Positions 18,300-26,523 of a stretch of DNA of 64,000 bases are shown here, one piece after another. Within the stretch, counting starts at the first letter, position 1; the number at the start of each line of letters is the position of its first letter. A model generated the notes under the pieces. The model was not told the origin of the DNA. It saw only the letters and a program-made list of their open reading frames with translations, and searched no databases. Made by a program: the position numbers and the translations under genes. The DNA comes from an uncultured Bacteroidota bacterium. GTDB lineage: Bacteria; Bacteroidota; Bacteroidia; JADZBD01. The stretch spans positions 1 through 64,000 of the forward strand of contig CALEYQ010000069.1 of the NCBI GenBank assembly GCA_937924855.1. Direction: 5' to 3'.

Positions 18300-19984
18300 A
18301 ACAATCCTCACGCAAACGAAAAGACCTTATCCAGCTTTTGCTTTGGATAGGGATTTTAATTTCCGTGAACTTTCTTTCATCGGGGTTTTTCTTTCGCATT
18401 GACTTAACTTCCGAAAAAAGATTCACCTTATCGCCACAGACAAAGTCGCTGCTTAAAGAATTAGATGATGTGGTGTTTTTCCGGGTTTATCTGGAAGGAA
18501 AAGACTTCCCCGCCGGATTCGAAAGACTGAAAAATTCCACGCGGGAGATGTTGGATGAGTTTCGTGTTTATTCCGGCAACAACATCGAGTATGAATTTGT
18601 GGATCCCATCGACGGACTGGAGAAAAAGGAACAAGCCGATGTGTTCCAGCAATTGTACAAGAAAGGAATTATCCCCGCCTTCGTGGAGATCAAGGAAAAG
18701 GGCGGCACCAGTCAGCGCACTTTATTTCCCGGTGCCCTGGCCACTTATAAGGGCCGCGAAGTTCCGGTTCAGGTTTTCCGCGATCAGTTGGGAACCCCCA
18801 GTGAACTGGTTTTACACAACAGCATTCAATCGCTCGAATACGAATTATCGAATGCCATAAGGAAGTTGCAAAACCGGATGAAACCTAAAGTGGCTTTCCT
18901 TACCGGGCATGGCGAGTGGGATACCCTGAGCACACACGACATCCGGGAAGCCCTGCGGGAGTATTACGATGTTCATGACTTTATGCTGGACGGAAGACTG
19001 GCAAACCTGGAGCTTATCGGAAAATACAAGGCTGTTATCATGGCAAGACCCGATTCGATGTTTAGTCCCCAGGAAAAATTCATCCTGGATCAATACATCA
19101 TGAATGGCGGAAAAGCTTTGTTTTTTTACGACCCGGTTTTTGCGCGGATGGACAGCCTTACCAAATCAGATTTCACCTATGGCATTCCGCGCAAGAATAA
19201 CCTGGAGGATATGTTTTTCAAATACGGGGTAAGATTTAATTTCAATCTGGTTCAGGACATAAGGGCCGGCATGATTCCTATCCCTGTAAACATGAAATAC
19301 CAATATTACCCCTGGATGTTTTTCCCCCTTGCAGGTCCCGGCTCCGAACACCCCATTTGTAAAAACCTGAATGTAGTGAAATGTGAATTTGTGAGCTCAA
19401 TCGACACCCTTGAATCTCCTGCCTTGAAGAAAACCATTTTATTGAAAAGCTCTAAATATGCCAACATTCTGAACACACCCGTTTACATAAACATCCGTTC
19501 GGTACTGAAGGAGCCGAATGAAAAGCAGTTCCGTCATTCCGATGTGCCCTTTTCAGTTTTGGTAGAAGGAAGCTTTGAATCTTTATTTAAGTTTCAGGCC
19601 CTTGAAGCCCTCGACACGATTAAAGGATTTACACGGCTGAAAGACTCTAAGCCCACCTCGCTCATTTTTGTAGCTGATGCCGACATTATTGCCAATAAAA
19701 TACAAGCCTCCAACCAAAGGCCCCTGCCGCTGGGATACGATATCTGGACCAAACAATCCTACGGCAATAAGAACTTTGTTTTAAATGCGATTAACTATCT
19801 TTGTGATGACGAGGGTTTATTATCTGTCAGATCCCGGGAACTTACGCTGCGAATCCTGGATCGTAAAAAAGCAGAAAAGGATCGCACCCGGATCCAAATC
19901 CTCAACACAGCTGCCCCCCTTGCCCTGGTATTGATTGCCGGCCTAATTACATCCCTGTTACGAAAAAGAAAGTACACCAAATGA
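18293..19984 (+). CDS. gldG: Gliding motility-associated ABC transporter component GldG
   Basis: A 563-residue protein with an N-terminal membrane helix (about 13-35), a large extracytoplasmic domain of the ABC-transporter auxiliary type (KVAFLTGHGEWDTLS, FFYDPVFARMDSL) and a C-terminal anchor (about 535-557) followed by basic residues. Matches GldG in length and layout. It partners GldF from the overlapping gene upstream, and the DUF4340 protein overlaps it by 4 bp downstream. Confidence 0.9.
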   Translation: MVKQSSRKRKDLIQLLLWIGILISVNFLSSGFFFRIDLTSEKRFTLSPQTKSLLKELDDVVFFRVYLEGKDFPAGFERLKNSTREMLDEFRVYSGNNIEYEFVDPIDGLEKKEQADVFQQLYKKGIIPAFVEIKEKGGTSQRTLFPGALATYKGREVPVQVFRDQLGTPSELVLHNSIQSLEYELSNAIRKLQNRMKPKVAFLTGHGEWDTLSTHDIREALREYYDVHDFMLDGRLANLELIGKYKAVIMARPDSMFSPQEKFILDQYIMNGGKALFFYDPVFARMDSLTKSDFTYGIPRKNNLEDMFFKYGVRFNFNLVQDIRAGMIPIPVNMKYQYYPWMFFPLAGPGSEHPICKNLNVVKCEFVSSIDTLESPALKKTILLKSSKYANILNTPVYINIRSVLKEPNEKQFRHSDVPFSVLVEGSFESLFKFQALEALDTIKGFTRLKDSKPTSLIFVADADIIANKIQASNQRPLPLGYDIWTKQSYGNKNFVLNAINYLCDDEGLLSVRSRELTLRILDRKKAEKDRTRIQILNTAAPLALVLIAGLITSLLRKRKYTK

Positions 19985-21027
19985 ACTCACGGAAATTAAC
20001 CATTATAGTTTTTGTAATTCTGGCACTTTCGGCTTTGGCCGTTTGGTATTTCAAAAGCAGCGGTACGCTGAAACGGGAACTACAGAATTTTGCTATTTCA
20101 GATACAGCGGCTCTGACCAAAATTTCCATTAAAAATAAGGCCGATCAGCAGGTTACCCTGGAAAGAAAGGGTCCCGGATTCTGGCTGGTAAACGGGAAAC
20201 ACCCCGCCCGCCCCGATGCCATTAATAACCTTCTGGAAGCCATAAAAAAGGTTCAGGTAAGGAACCCCGTTGGAAAAAATGCCAAGGCAAACATCATAAA
20301 AGATCTGGCTTCGGGTGGAACACGGGTTGATATTTATAAAAACAACGAGTTAATAAGAGTGTATTATGTGGGAGGGGAGACCCAGGATGGAGAAGGAACT
20401 TATATGCTCATGCACGACCACAAGCGGGGAGTAAACTCTTCCGCCCCTTTTGTAACTCATATTCCCGGATTTAACGGCTACTTGACACCCCGTTACTTTA
20501 CCGACGAAAAGCTATGGCGCGACAAAATACTGTTTCGCTACACTCCGGAAACCCTGAATAAGGTGGAAGTAATTTACAGCAGATACCCTGACAGCTCCTT
20601 TGCCATAAGTCTGGATGGTATCAATACCCTGCGCCTGTTCGACGCCAGGGGAAATGAAAGGGCCGTTTTCGACACCCTGAAGGCCAAACAATACCTCAGC
20701 TATTACGGCGGGGTTAATTTTGAGGCCTATGAAACCCTCAAACCCCACCGAAAGGACAGTATTCTGAATAATGGCCCGGTTCATATCATCAGGGTAACCG
20801 ACAACCTGGGCAACAAAACCGAACTGGCCACTTATGCCAAGCCTCCGGTAAGGAAGGAAGACGAGATATTTTACGAGAAAAAAGAACTAAAGGAAGACAC
20901 CGACAGGATGTATGCCACCCTTAATGGGAATAAGGAGGAAATTATCCTGGTCCAGTTCTATGTTATCGGAAAGCTCCTCCAAGGCCCTTCCTACTTCAAA
21001 ATCAACAGGAAAACTGTTAACAAGTAG
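19981..21027 (+). CDS. DUF4340 domain-containing membrane-anchored protein
   Basis: A 348-residue protein with one N-terminal membrane helix (about 6-23) and a soluble body with internal similarity characteristic of DUF4340 (ITLERKGPGFWLVNG-type segment followed by helical NNLLEAIKKVQVRNPVG). It overlaps gldG by 4 bp; the same gldF-gldG-DUF4340 order is common in Bacteroidota, so a role as an extracytoplasmic accessory of that ABC complex is likely, though unproven. Confidence 0.85.
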   Translation: MNSRKLTIIVFVILALSALAVWYFKSSGTLKRELQNFAISDTAALTKISIKNKADQQVTLERKGPGFWLVNGKHPARPDAINNLLEAIKKVQVRNPVGKNAKANIIKDLASGGTRVDIYKNNELIRVYYVGGETQDGEGTYMLMHDHKRGVNSSAPFVTHIPGFNGYLTPRYFTDEKLWRDKILFRYTPETLNKVEVIYSRYPDSSFAISLDGINTLRLFDARGNERAVFDTLKAKQYLSYYGGVNFEAYETLKPHRKDSILNNGPVHIIRVTDNLGNKTELATYAKPPVRKEDEIFYEKKELKEDTDRMYATLNGNKEEIILVQFYVIGKLLQGPSYFKINRKTVNK

Positions 21028-21063
21028 TTGATAACAGGGGAAAAACCACCCCTTCAAAAAAAT

Positions 21064-21071
21064 TATATTTG
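21064..21071 (+). promoter_or_regulatory. TAnnTTTG -7 element for dnaN
   Basis: TATATTTG, exact consensus, 39 nt before the dnaN ATG in the 83-bp spacer after the DUF4340 gene. Confidence 0.45.
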
Positions 21072-21110
21072 CAATCCCTGTATTAGGGCACAAACCATAA
21101 TTTTTTTGCA

Positions 21111-22232
21111 ATGAAATTCATCGTTTCTTCAAGCACCCTGTTAAAGCATCTGCAGTCGATCGGAGGGGTAATTAACTCAAGCAACGCCCTTCCCATTCTT
21201 GAGAACTTTTTGTTTGAGATTGAGGGAAACAACCTGAAGGTATCGGCCTCGGATCTGGAGACCACCGTTTCGGCTACGCTTACCGTAGAATCCAAAGACA
21301 GCGGGAACATTGCCATTCCGGCCCGTCTTTTGGTCGACACACTGAAAACATTCTCCGAACAGCCTCTTACTTTTTCCATCGACAAAAAGAAGAATGCAAT
21401 TGAAATTTCATCCGACTACGGAAAATATAAACTTGCCGGACATAACGGAGATGAATATCCAAAGATTCCCGTTATTGAAAACCCATCCACTTTCATGATT
21501 AACGGAAGCATATTGGCGGCGGCCCTTAACAAAAGCCTTTTTGCTACCGGCAACGACGACCTTCGTCCGGTTATGAGCGGGGTGTTTTTCCAGTTGGGAA
21601 CCGATAACATCACTTTTGTAGCCACCGACGCTCACAAACTTGTTCGCTACCGGAGAAACGACGTAAAAGCTCCCGGAAACGCATCTTTCATTGTCCCCAA
21701 AAAGCCTCTTAACCTTCTCAAAAACCTGCTTTCGGTACTCGATGAAAATGTAAGTGTTGAATACAACCAAAACAATGCCCATTTTTCTTTTGCCAATTTC
21801 AATCTTACCTGCCGCCTGATTGACGGAAAATACCCCAATTACGACGCGGTTATTCCCAAAGAAAATCCAAACCGCTTAACCATCAGCCGCAGCAGCTTCC
21901 TGGGCTCCATTAAGCGGGTGAGTATTTTCTCAAATAAAACAACCCACCAGGTAAGACTTAAAATAGATGGAAGCGAGCTGAGCATTTCAGCTGAAGATCT
22001 TGATTTTTCAAACGAAGCCAACGAAAGACTTACCTGCAGTTATGAAGGACAGGGTATGGAAATCGGCTTCAACTCCCGTTTTCTTCTCGACATGCTGAAC
22101 AATCTGGAAACGGAAGATATTTTACTTGAAATGAGTGCTCCGAATCGTGCCGGCATCATAAAGCCCGGTGCTACCGATTCAGCCGAGGAAGATACCCTGA
22201 TGCTGGTGATGCCGGTAATGCTGAACAACTAA
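21111..22232 (+). CDS. dnaN: DNA polymerase III beta subunit (sliding clamp)
   Basis: A 373-residue clamp subunit with the three-domain repeat layout; typical features include the opening MKFIVSSSTLLKHLQSIGGV, the mid-protein RPVMSGVFFQL and VATDAHKLVRYRR, and the C-terminal MLVMPVML hydrophobic-pocket strand. Forms the ring that tethers the replicase. dnaA is not adjacent, so this is not a classical oriC context. A strong hairpin terminator follows 22 bp after the stop. Confidence 0.97.
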   Translation: MKFIVSSSTLLKHLQSIGGVINSSNALPILENFLFEIEGNNLKVSASDLETTVSATLTVESKDSGNIAIPARLLVDTLKTFSEQPLTFSIDKKKNAIEISSDYGKYKLAGHNGDEYPKIPVIENPSTFMINGSILAAALNKSLFATGNDDLRPVMSGVFFQLGTDNITFVATDAHKLVRYRRNDVKAPGNASFIVPKKPLNLLKNLLSVLDENVSVEYNQNNAHFSFANFNLTCRLIDGKYPNYDAVIPKENPNRLTISRSSFLGSIKRVSIFSNKTTHQVRLKIDGSELSISAEDLDFSNEANERLTCSYEGQGMEIGFNSRFLLDMLNNLETEDILLEMSAPNRAGIIKPGATDSAEEDTLMLVMPVMLNN

Positions 22233-22254
22233 GCAAGCCCCATATAAAATTGGA

Positions 22255-22286
22255 AAACCCCCGGAAAATCCGGGGGTTTGTTTTTG
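22255..22286 (+). terminator. Intrinsic terminator between dnaN and rnpB
   Basis: AAACCCCCGG and CCGGGGGTTT form a 10-bp stem with a 5-nt AAAAT loop, followed by GTTTTT. It ends dnaN transcription. Read from the other strand the same hairpin is followed by TTTTCC, so it may also stop the convergent RNase P RNA. Confidence 0.85.
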
Positions 22287-22660
22287 CGTCAGGCCTGTAA
22301 GCCGGGTTCTGTAGTTCCCCACTGGGGAGCTTTTCCATCATTTGTCTGGTCTGAACGTCGCCGGTCAGATCTGTCGGCCTACCCATTCCGGTCCTTTTCA
22401 GGTCTGGCGGACCGCCATCAACCGGAACCTATTTGGCCTTTCAACCTCCGGGGTTTACCCGATTTTCACATCACTGCAAAAACCCGTGAGCTCTTACCTC
22501 ACATTTTCACCCTTACCCCGCTTGCGCAAGGCGGTTATTTTCTGTGGCACTATCCGTATTCCAATTAAGGAACCCTTCCCGTTAGGAAGCGGAGCGTCCT
22601 GCGTTGCCCGGACTTTCCTCCCTCCGTTAAAAAACGAAGAGCGATGGAACAGCCTGACAT
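22286..22660 (-). ncRNA. rnpB: RNase P RNA, bacterial class A
   Basis: Read on the minus strand, the 5' part has the universal GAGGAAAGTCCGGGC, the middle GGGTGAAAATGTGAGGTAAGAG-type region, and the 3' part ACAGAACCCGGCTTACA. The ends pair as helix P1: GTCAGGC near 22658 with GCCTGAC at 22288-22294. About 375 nt, usual for the class. It is the catalytic RNA that matures tRNA 5' ends. Exact ends are approximate to a few nucleotides. The opposite strand carries the chance reading frame with ACKPGSVV that is often misannotated over this gene. Confidence 0.95.
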
Positions 22661-22661
22661 G

Positions 22662-22669
22662 CAAAAATA
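22662..22669 (-). promoter_or_regulatory. TAnnTTTG -7 element for rnpB
   Basis: TATTTTTG on the minus strand, ending about 3-4 nt before the first base of helix P1. Because the RNA 5' end is fixed by structure, this gives an internal measure of the distance from the -7 element to the transcription start in this genome. Confidence 0.6.
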
Positions 22670-22675
22670 CGAAAA

Positions 22676-23653
22676 TCAGGGGAAATGAACTTCCATGGCA
22701 CCAAAGCCATAGCGGGAATAAGAAGCCTGGGAAACCAGGGCTTCGGGATACTCTTTTCGCAAAACACGCATCAGCTCCTCCTTCAAAACCCCCTCACCTA
22801 CACCATGGATAAAAATGGCCCTCGACACTTCGCCCTTCAGACATTCTTCAAGGCAGGACCGGAAATAGGATAGCTGAAAGTGTAACTTTTCAGGGGCCGT
22901 CATTCCCCGGTGATCGTCGCGTATCTCTTCAATATGTAAATCAAATTCGGGAACTTCCCCTTTACTGATGGGAGCCTGACTTACACCTTTCGCCGAAGGT
23001 CCCGTTTTAAATTTAAACTCCATATAGGGTATATCCCCGGAAAGGGAAGAAGAATGGCCCTCAGGCAAGAACAAACAATGCGGCAGGGAAATGGCGTTCT
23101 TTGGTTCCCACAATTCATAGGCACCCTGCTTTAACCATTTGTTGGTTTTCAGTTTAAACTCCACTTCTTCGGGTTGTCCACCCGCAAAAAAAGTTTTTTT
23201 AAAAAGGGAAAGATGAAAACAGAAATTGGAAAAGGTTTCTAATGAACCGGGCCTGTCTTCCAGCAGAAGTGTACTTCCCCCGGGCTCGAGAATCCCGTTT
23301 CCCCGAAACATTCTTGCCTTTCGGGTTCCCAGGAAGAAAAGCCAGGAAAGATAAAACTCAGTATTGTTAAAAAGATAAAAGCTGAAATTCGTCCCCAGCA
23401 AATCAGAAAAATCCTCCGGAACAGCCATTAAATAAACGCCTTCATCCGGCCTGAAAGTTCTGCCCCCGAAGGGTATCCGGGTCTTACTTTCCACTCCCGA
23501 TTCCTTTTCCTTCTCAGGCAGAAGTTCCGATTCCCTGAATTCACGCTCAAAGCCATCGGAGCATAATACCTTGTACTTTCCTCCGGAAAGGCGGGAAAGT
23601 ATAATCCCCTCTCCTGCCGCATTCAAAAACTTTACTTTTATCCCTGTGTTCAT
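22676..23653 (-). CDS. DUF2027 / Smr domain protein
   Basis: From the ATG at 23653 a 325-residue protein: an N-terminal SH3-like barrel (KVKFLNAAGEGIILSRLSGGKYKVL), a central DUF2027 beta domain, and a C-terminal Smr domain from about residue 235 (EFDLHIEEI, then the nuclease-type loop FIHGVGEGVLKEELMRVL). Smr domains bind or nick nucleic acids; the role of this Bacteroidota-specific architecture is not established. A longer frame to 23704 would overlap the divergent promoter and is unlikely. Its ATG lies 6 nt after a -7 element. Confidence 0.85.
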   Translation of the reverse strand: MNTGIKVKFLNAAGEGIILSRLSGGKYKVLCSDGFEREFRESELLPEKEKESGVESKTRIPFGGRTFRPDEGVYLMAVPEDFSDLLGTNFSFYLFNNTEFYLSWLFFLGTRKARMFRGNGILEPGGSTLLLEDRPGSLETFSNFCFHLSLFKKTFFAGGQPEEVEFKLKTNKWLKQGAYELWEPKNAISLPHCLFLPEGHSSSLSGDIPYMEFKFKTGPSAKGVSQAPISKGEVPEFDLHIEEIRDDHRGMTAPEKLHFQLSYFRSCLEECLKGEVSRAIFIHGVGEGVLKEELMRVLRKEYPEALVSQASYSRYGFGAMEVHFP

Positions 23654-23659
23654 CCCCTT

Positions 23660-23667
23660 CAAAATTA
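23660..23667 (-). promoter_or_regulatory. TAnnTTTG -7 element for the Smr gene
   Basis: TAATTTTG on the minus strand, 6 nt before the ATG at 23653. It is 13 bp from the divergent plus-strand element at 23681, so the two promoters must overlap in their upstream parts. Confidence 0.5.
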
Positions 23668-23680
23668 TCCTAAATTTTGG

Positions 23681-23688
23681 TAGTTTTG
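23681..23688 (+). promoter_or_regulatory. TAnnTTTG -7 element for the alkaline-phosphatase-fold lipoprotein
   Basis: TAGTTTTG, exact consensus, 8 nt before the ATG at 23697. Divergent partner of the element at 23660-23667. Confidence 0.5.
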
Positions 23689-23696
23689 ATAAAGTG

Positions 23697-24629
23697 ATGC
23701 TCAAACCCTTTCAATTTCTTTTACCTCTCCTTTGCCTCCAGCTCTGTTGCAAGGTTGACGCCCCTCCGGTTCAAACCGAAACCGTAAAAACCATAATGCT
23801 TTTGAAGGATGGAGCTCGCTATTCCGAAACCTTCCGTGATTTGCCAAGGACACATATTTCGGGACTTTTCACCATGGCCTCCTCGGGAATTCTGTTCGAA
23901 AACTTTTTCACCTGCGGTCCCACCTATACCAACGCAGGCCACCTGAGTATTACCACCGGATCGGACGAATCCATTAATAATTCAGGTATGGAATATCCCC
24001 TCTTCCCCTCCTATTTTCAGTTATGGTCTGAAAAATCAGGAAAAAAGAGGAAATGCTACATTGTTGCATCAAAAGACAAACTCGAAATTCTGGCCAATAC
24101 CCGGCAGGCACAGTGGAAAGACCGGTTTGTTCCTGAAACCGTTTGCGGCGTTTCCGGTAACGGAAGCGGATATTGTCACGACTCCGTCACTTTGCAAAGA
24201 AGCCTGCATATTCTGGCCAATGAAAAACCCGACCATATGCTCATAAATTTCCGGGAACCCGACTATTCCGGACATAACAACAACTGGCAGGAATATCTGG
24301 AAGGCATCAGATTGATTGACACCTATATTACTGCCATTTGGGAACTTATAAAAACCGATGCGTATTACGCCGGCAAAACAAATATTTTCATTACCAACGA
24401 TCACGGCCGTCACGACGACAATAACGGAGGATTTTCTTCCCATGGGGATGCCTGCCATGGCTGCCGGAAAATAATGCTCGTAGGCTGGGGCGCTAATATT
24501 CTGCCCGGCAGAGTGGTTCAAACCACCTATTCGCTTTGCGATCTCCATGCCAGCCTTTCCAAACTAATGGGACTGGAAAACACTTATGGGAAAGGGACGG
24601 TTATTTCGGAAATTTTTAACCGGGAGTAA
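23697..24629 (+). CDS. Lipoprotein of the alkaline phosphatase / sulfatase superfamily
   Basis: The ATG at 23697 gives a clear lipoprotein signal (hydrophobic 5-16, Cys17/Cys18), so it is preferred over an upstream frame opening at 23571. The 310-residue body has the metal-hydrolase pattern: TYTNAGH with the probable catalytic Thr, EPDYSGHNNNW, NDHGRHDD and SSHGD, which supply Asp/His metal ligands. It should sit on the outer membrane or periplasmic leaflet and hydrolyse a phosphate or sulfate ester; which one is not clear. Short for the superfamily. The tail overlaps convergent comEC by 46 bp. Confidence 0.8.
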   Translation: MLKPFQFLLPLLCLQLCCKVDAPPVQTETVKTIMLLKDGARYSETFRDLPRTHISGLFTMASSGILFENFFTCGPTYTNAGHLSITTGSDESINNSGMEYPLFPSYFQLWSEKSGKKRKCYIVASKDKLEILANTRQAQWKDRFVPETVCGVSGNGSGYCHDSVTLQRSLHILANEKPDHMLINFREPDYSGHNNNWQEYLEGIRLIDTYITAIWELIKTDAYYAGKTNIFITNDHGRHDDNNGGFSSHGDACHGCRKIMLVGWGANILPGRVVQTTYSLCDLHASLSKLMGLENTYGKGTVISEIFNRE

Positions 24630-26497
24630 GGCCTATAGAAGCGAAAGTACTTTTTCCCTTTTTCGCAGGCAATCCAGGCAGCCCATTTCCCCTGATCAAT
24701 TTCAAGAGCATAGCCCTGTTTCATGGGAAGATTAATCAAGACTGCATTTTCAGGCTTCAGGTGTAAGCGGGATTTCCAGAAGTCCTTAGAATTTTTTCTT
24801 TGAATAGCTTCCATTTCCTGATGCAGACTGAAAATTGTAGCCTTGCTTTTTCTTTGAACCACAAAGTCGGGACTTCGGGAATAAAAATACATGTACTCAT
24901 CGTTTTTACCTTTCTCCGGCAGGAAAATACTAATGCCATACAGTTGAATAAGCGCAAAAACCAGGGCCAGTCTGATGGGTCTGCTAATTGGAGACAAGAT
25001 CATTAAAGCGAGCAGGAGGTAACAAAAAAGAAGTGTTATAAAATCAATTTTCATTCCTGCCATACCCGGAATGATTTCATTAATCAGTCTTAATCCTTCG
25101 CTCATTAAATACGACAAGAACTCCAGAATCCGGGCAAAAAGGGTGGTTGAAAAGCCAAGACCTGAAATAATCAGTCCGCCCAGGGAAAAATATAAGATCA
25201 GGGTTCCGAGGGGAATGCAAATAAAATTTGAAATCAGAAACGACACCGGAAATACACCGGAGTAAAAAAGTGCGAGCGGACAGGTAAACAACTGGGCAAA
25301 AAGGGAAACAATGGCCAGGCTCCGTATCCAATTCAGTATTTTATTTTCCGAAAATGGAAAACTATCGGAAAATTTCTCCGATACAAGAATACCAATAACT
25401 GCCAAAAAAGAAAATTGAAATCCCGGTTGGAAAAGGTCTTCCGGGTTTACCAACAAAATAATAAATCCGGCAAAAAAAAGTGAATTTGCGGTGTTTCCCG
25501 ATCTGGAAATCGACTTCCCGATTACCCAAATGGAAATCATAATGGCCGCCCGAAGGGTACTGGGTGAAAGCCCGGTCAAAAAAACAAAAAACCAAACCAC
25601 CAGTAAACCGCCTATCCGGAAATACAAAACATCAATACCGAGAAAAACCCTTCGTTTAATAAACCCAAGCGAAAAAAAATAAAACACCAGTCCCACATGC
25701 AGACCACTAACGGCAAGTACATGCAGGGCACCGGTGAAGGAATAAACCTGCAGGGTTTCGCGGTCTATTCTTCCGGTATCGCCAAAGACCAAAGCCCGGA
25801 TTAAACTTTTGGAACTCTCTGAACTAAGTTTTTCTTCCAGGCCGGAATAAATCAGGTCTCTTAATCTATGCAGGCCGGCCATAAATCCTGTTCCTTCAAT
25901 TGTTTTTCTATGCATCCACCTGCCCGATTCCAGTCGGGCCTGAAAATAAATTCCCTTTCTGCTCCAATAAGCGGCAGGGCTAAAATCCTGAAAGGGAATG
26001 AAGGAAGAAATTTTCGCCGGTTTTATTAAGGCTATAATCCGGATACCCGGACCCAGGTTATGCTCCGGTGTTCCGCTTAAAATTATTTCACTGTCGTGGT
26101 AAAAAACCTTTTTCCCCTCAAGTCTTTTCAGGACGCGGGCAATATATTTCGGAATACCACTGGCGCTCCTCCTCAATTCCTTTACAATTTCCAATTCGGC
26201 AGCTATAGGCTTTCCGGAAACAAACTGTGATTCCTCAATTTTTGAAATTCTATCGCTGTAGGCAGCTCTGCCCCAGCCTGCGCTAAGAATCACCAGAAAA
26301 AAACAAATCCCAAATGCGCTTTGTCCGTTTCCGGGTCCCAGAAAAAAAACAAGAATTAAAAAAAGAAAAAACAGGCCGGTGGAAACCAGGGTAAGAGACC
26401 AACGGAATTCCGTTTCCGGAAAAAAGTAATTGAATACCAATCCCAGGCAAAACGGGAGGAATATTCCGGCAAAGGGAATGGTTTGGAGAAAACCCAT
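24584..26497 (-). CDS. comEC: ComEC/Rec2 family DNA-uptake membrane protein
   Basis: A 637-residue polytopic protein with an N-terminal DUF4131-like region, the OB-like segment, and the competence domain whose hallmark GALHVLAVSGLHVGLV is near residue 232. This family forms the inner-membrane channel for single-stranded DNA in natural transformation. The C-terminal region after the last helix is about 110 residues and lacks the metallo-beta-lactamase HxHxDH seen in longer homologues. The start codon lies inside a perfect 20-bp palindrome. It follows the glycan operon's last glycosyltransferase by 26 bp. Confidence 0.9.
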   Translation of the reverse strand: MGFLQTIPFAGIFLPFCLGLVFNYFFPETEFRWSLTLVSTGLFFLFLILVFFLGPGNGQSAFGICFFLVILSAGWGRAAYSDRISKIEESQFVSGKPIAAELEIVKELRRSASGIPKYIARVLKRLEGKKVFYHDSEIILSGTPEHNLGPGIRIIALIKPAKISSFIPFQDFSPAAYWSRKGIYFQARLESGRWMHRKTIEGTGFMAGLHRLRDLIYSGLEEKLSSESSKSLIRALVFGDTGRIDRETLQVYSFTGALHVLAVSGLHVGLVFYFFSLGFIKRRVFLGIDVLYFRIGGLLVVWFFVFLTGLSPSTLRAAIMISIWVIGKSISRSGNTANSLFFAGFIILLVNPEDLFQPGFQFSFLAVIGILVSEKFSDSFPFSENKILNWIRSLAIVSLFAQLFTCPLALFYSGVFPVSFLISNFICIPLGTLILYFSLGGLIISGLGFSTTLFARILEFLSYLMSEGLRLINEIIPGMAGMKIDFITLLFCYLLLALMILSPISRPIRLALVFALIQLYGISIFLPEKGKNDEYMYFYSRSPDFVVQRKSKATIFSLHQEMEAIQRKNSKDFWKSRLHLKPENAVLINLPMKQGYALEIDQGKWAAWIACEKGKKYFRFYRPYSRLKISEITVPFP

Positions 26498-26514
26498 CCC
26501 GAAATTTCGGGATG
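26495..26514. repeat. Perfect 20-bp palindrome over the comEC start codon
   Basis: The halves CATCCCGAAA and TTTCGGGATG are exact reverse complements with no spacer, covering the comEC ATG (26495-26497) and extending into the spacer to the upstream glycosyltransferase. In RNA it can form a hairpin that holds the start codon; on the minus strand TTTT follows shortly after, so weak termination is another option. Confidence 0.7.
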
Positions 26515-26523
26515 TCTGAAAAA

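Noticed and set aside
22278..22568. A plus-strand reading frame beginning with RQACKPGSVVP
   Set aside because: It is the reverse complement of the RNase P RNA 3' region, a well-known source of false proteins.
24069..24548. A 159-residue minus-strand reading frame
   Set aside because: Antisense to the alkaline-phosphatase-fold lipoprotein, which has conserved metal-site motifs in the other strand.
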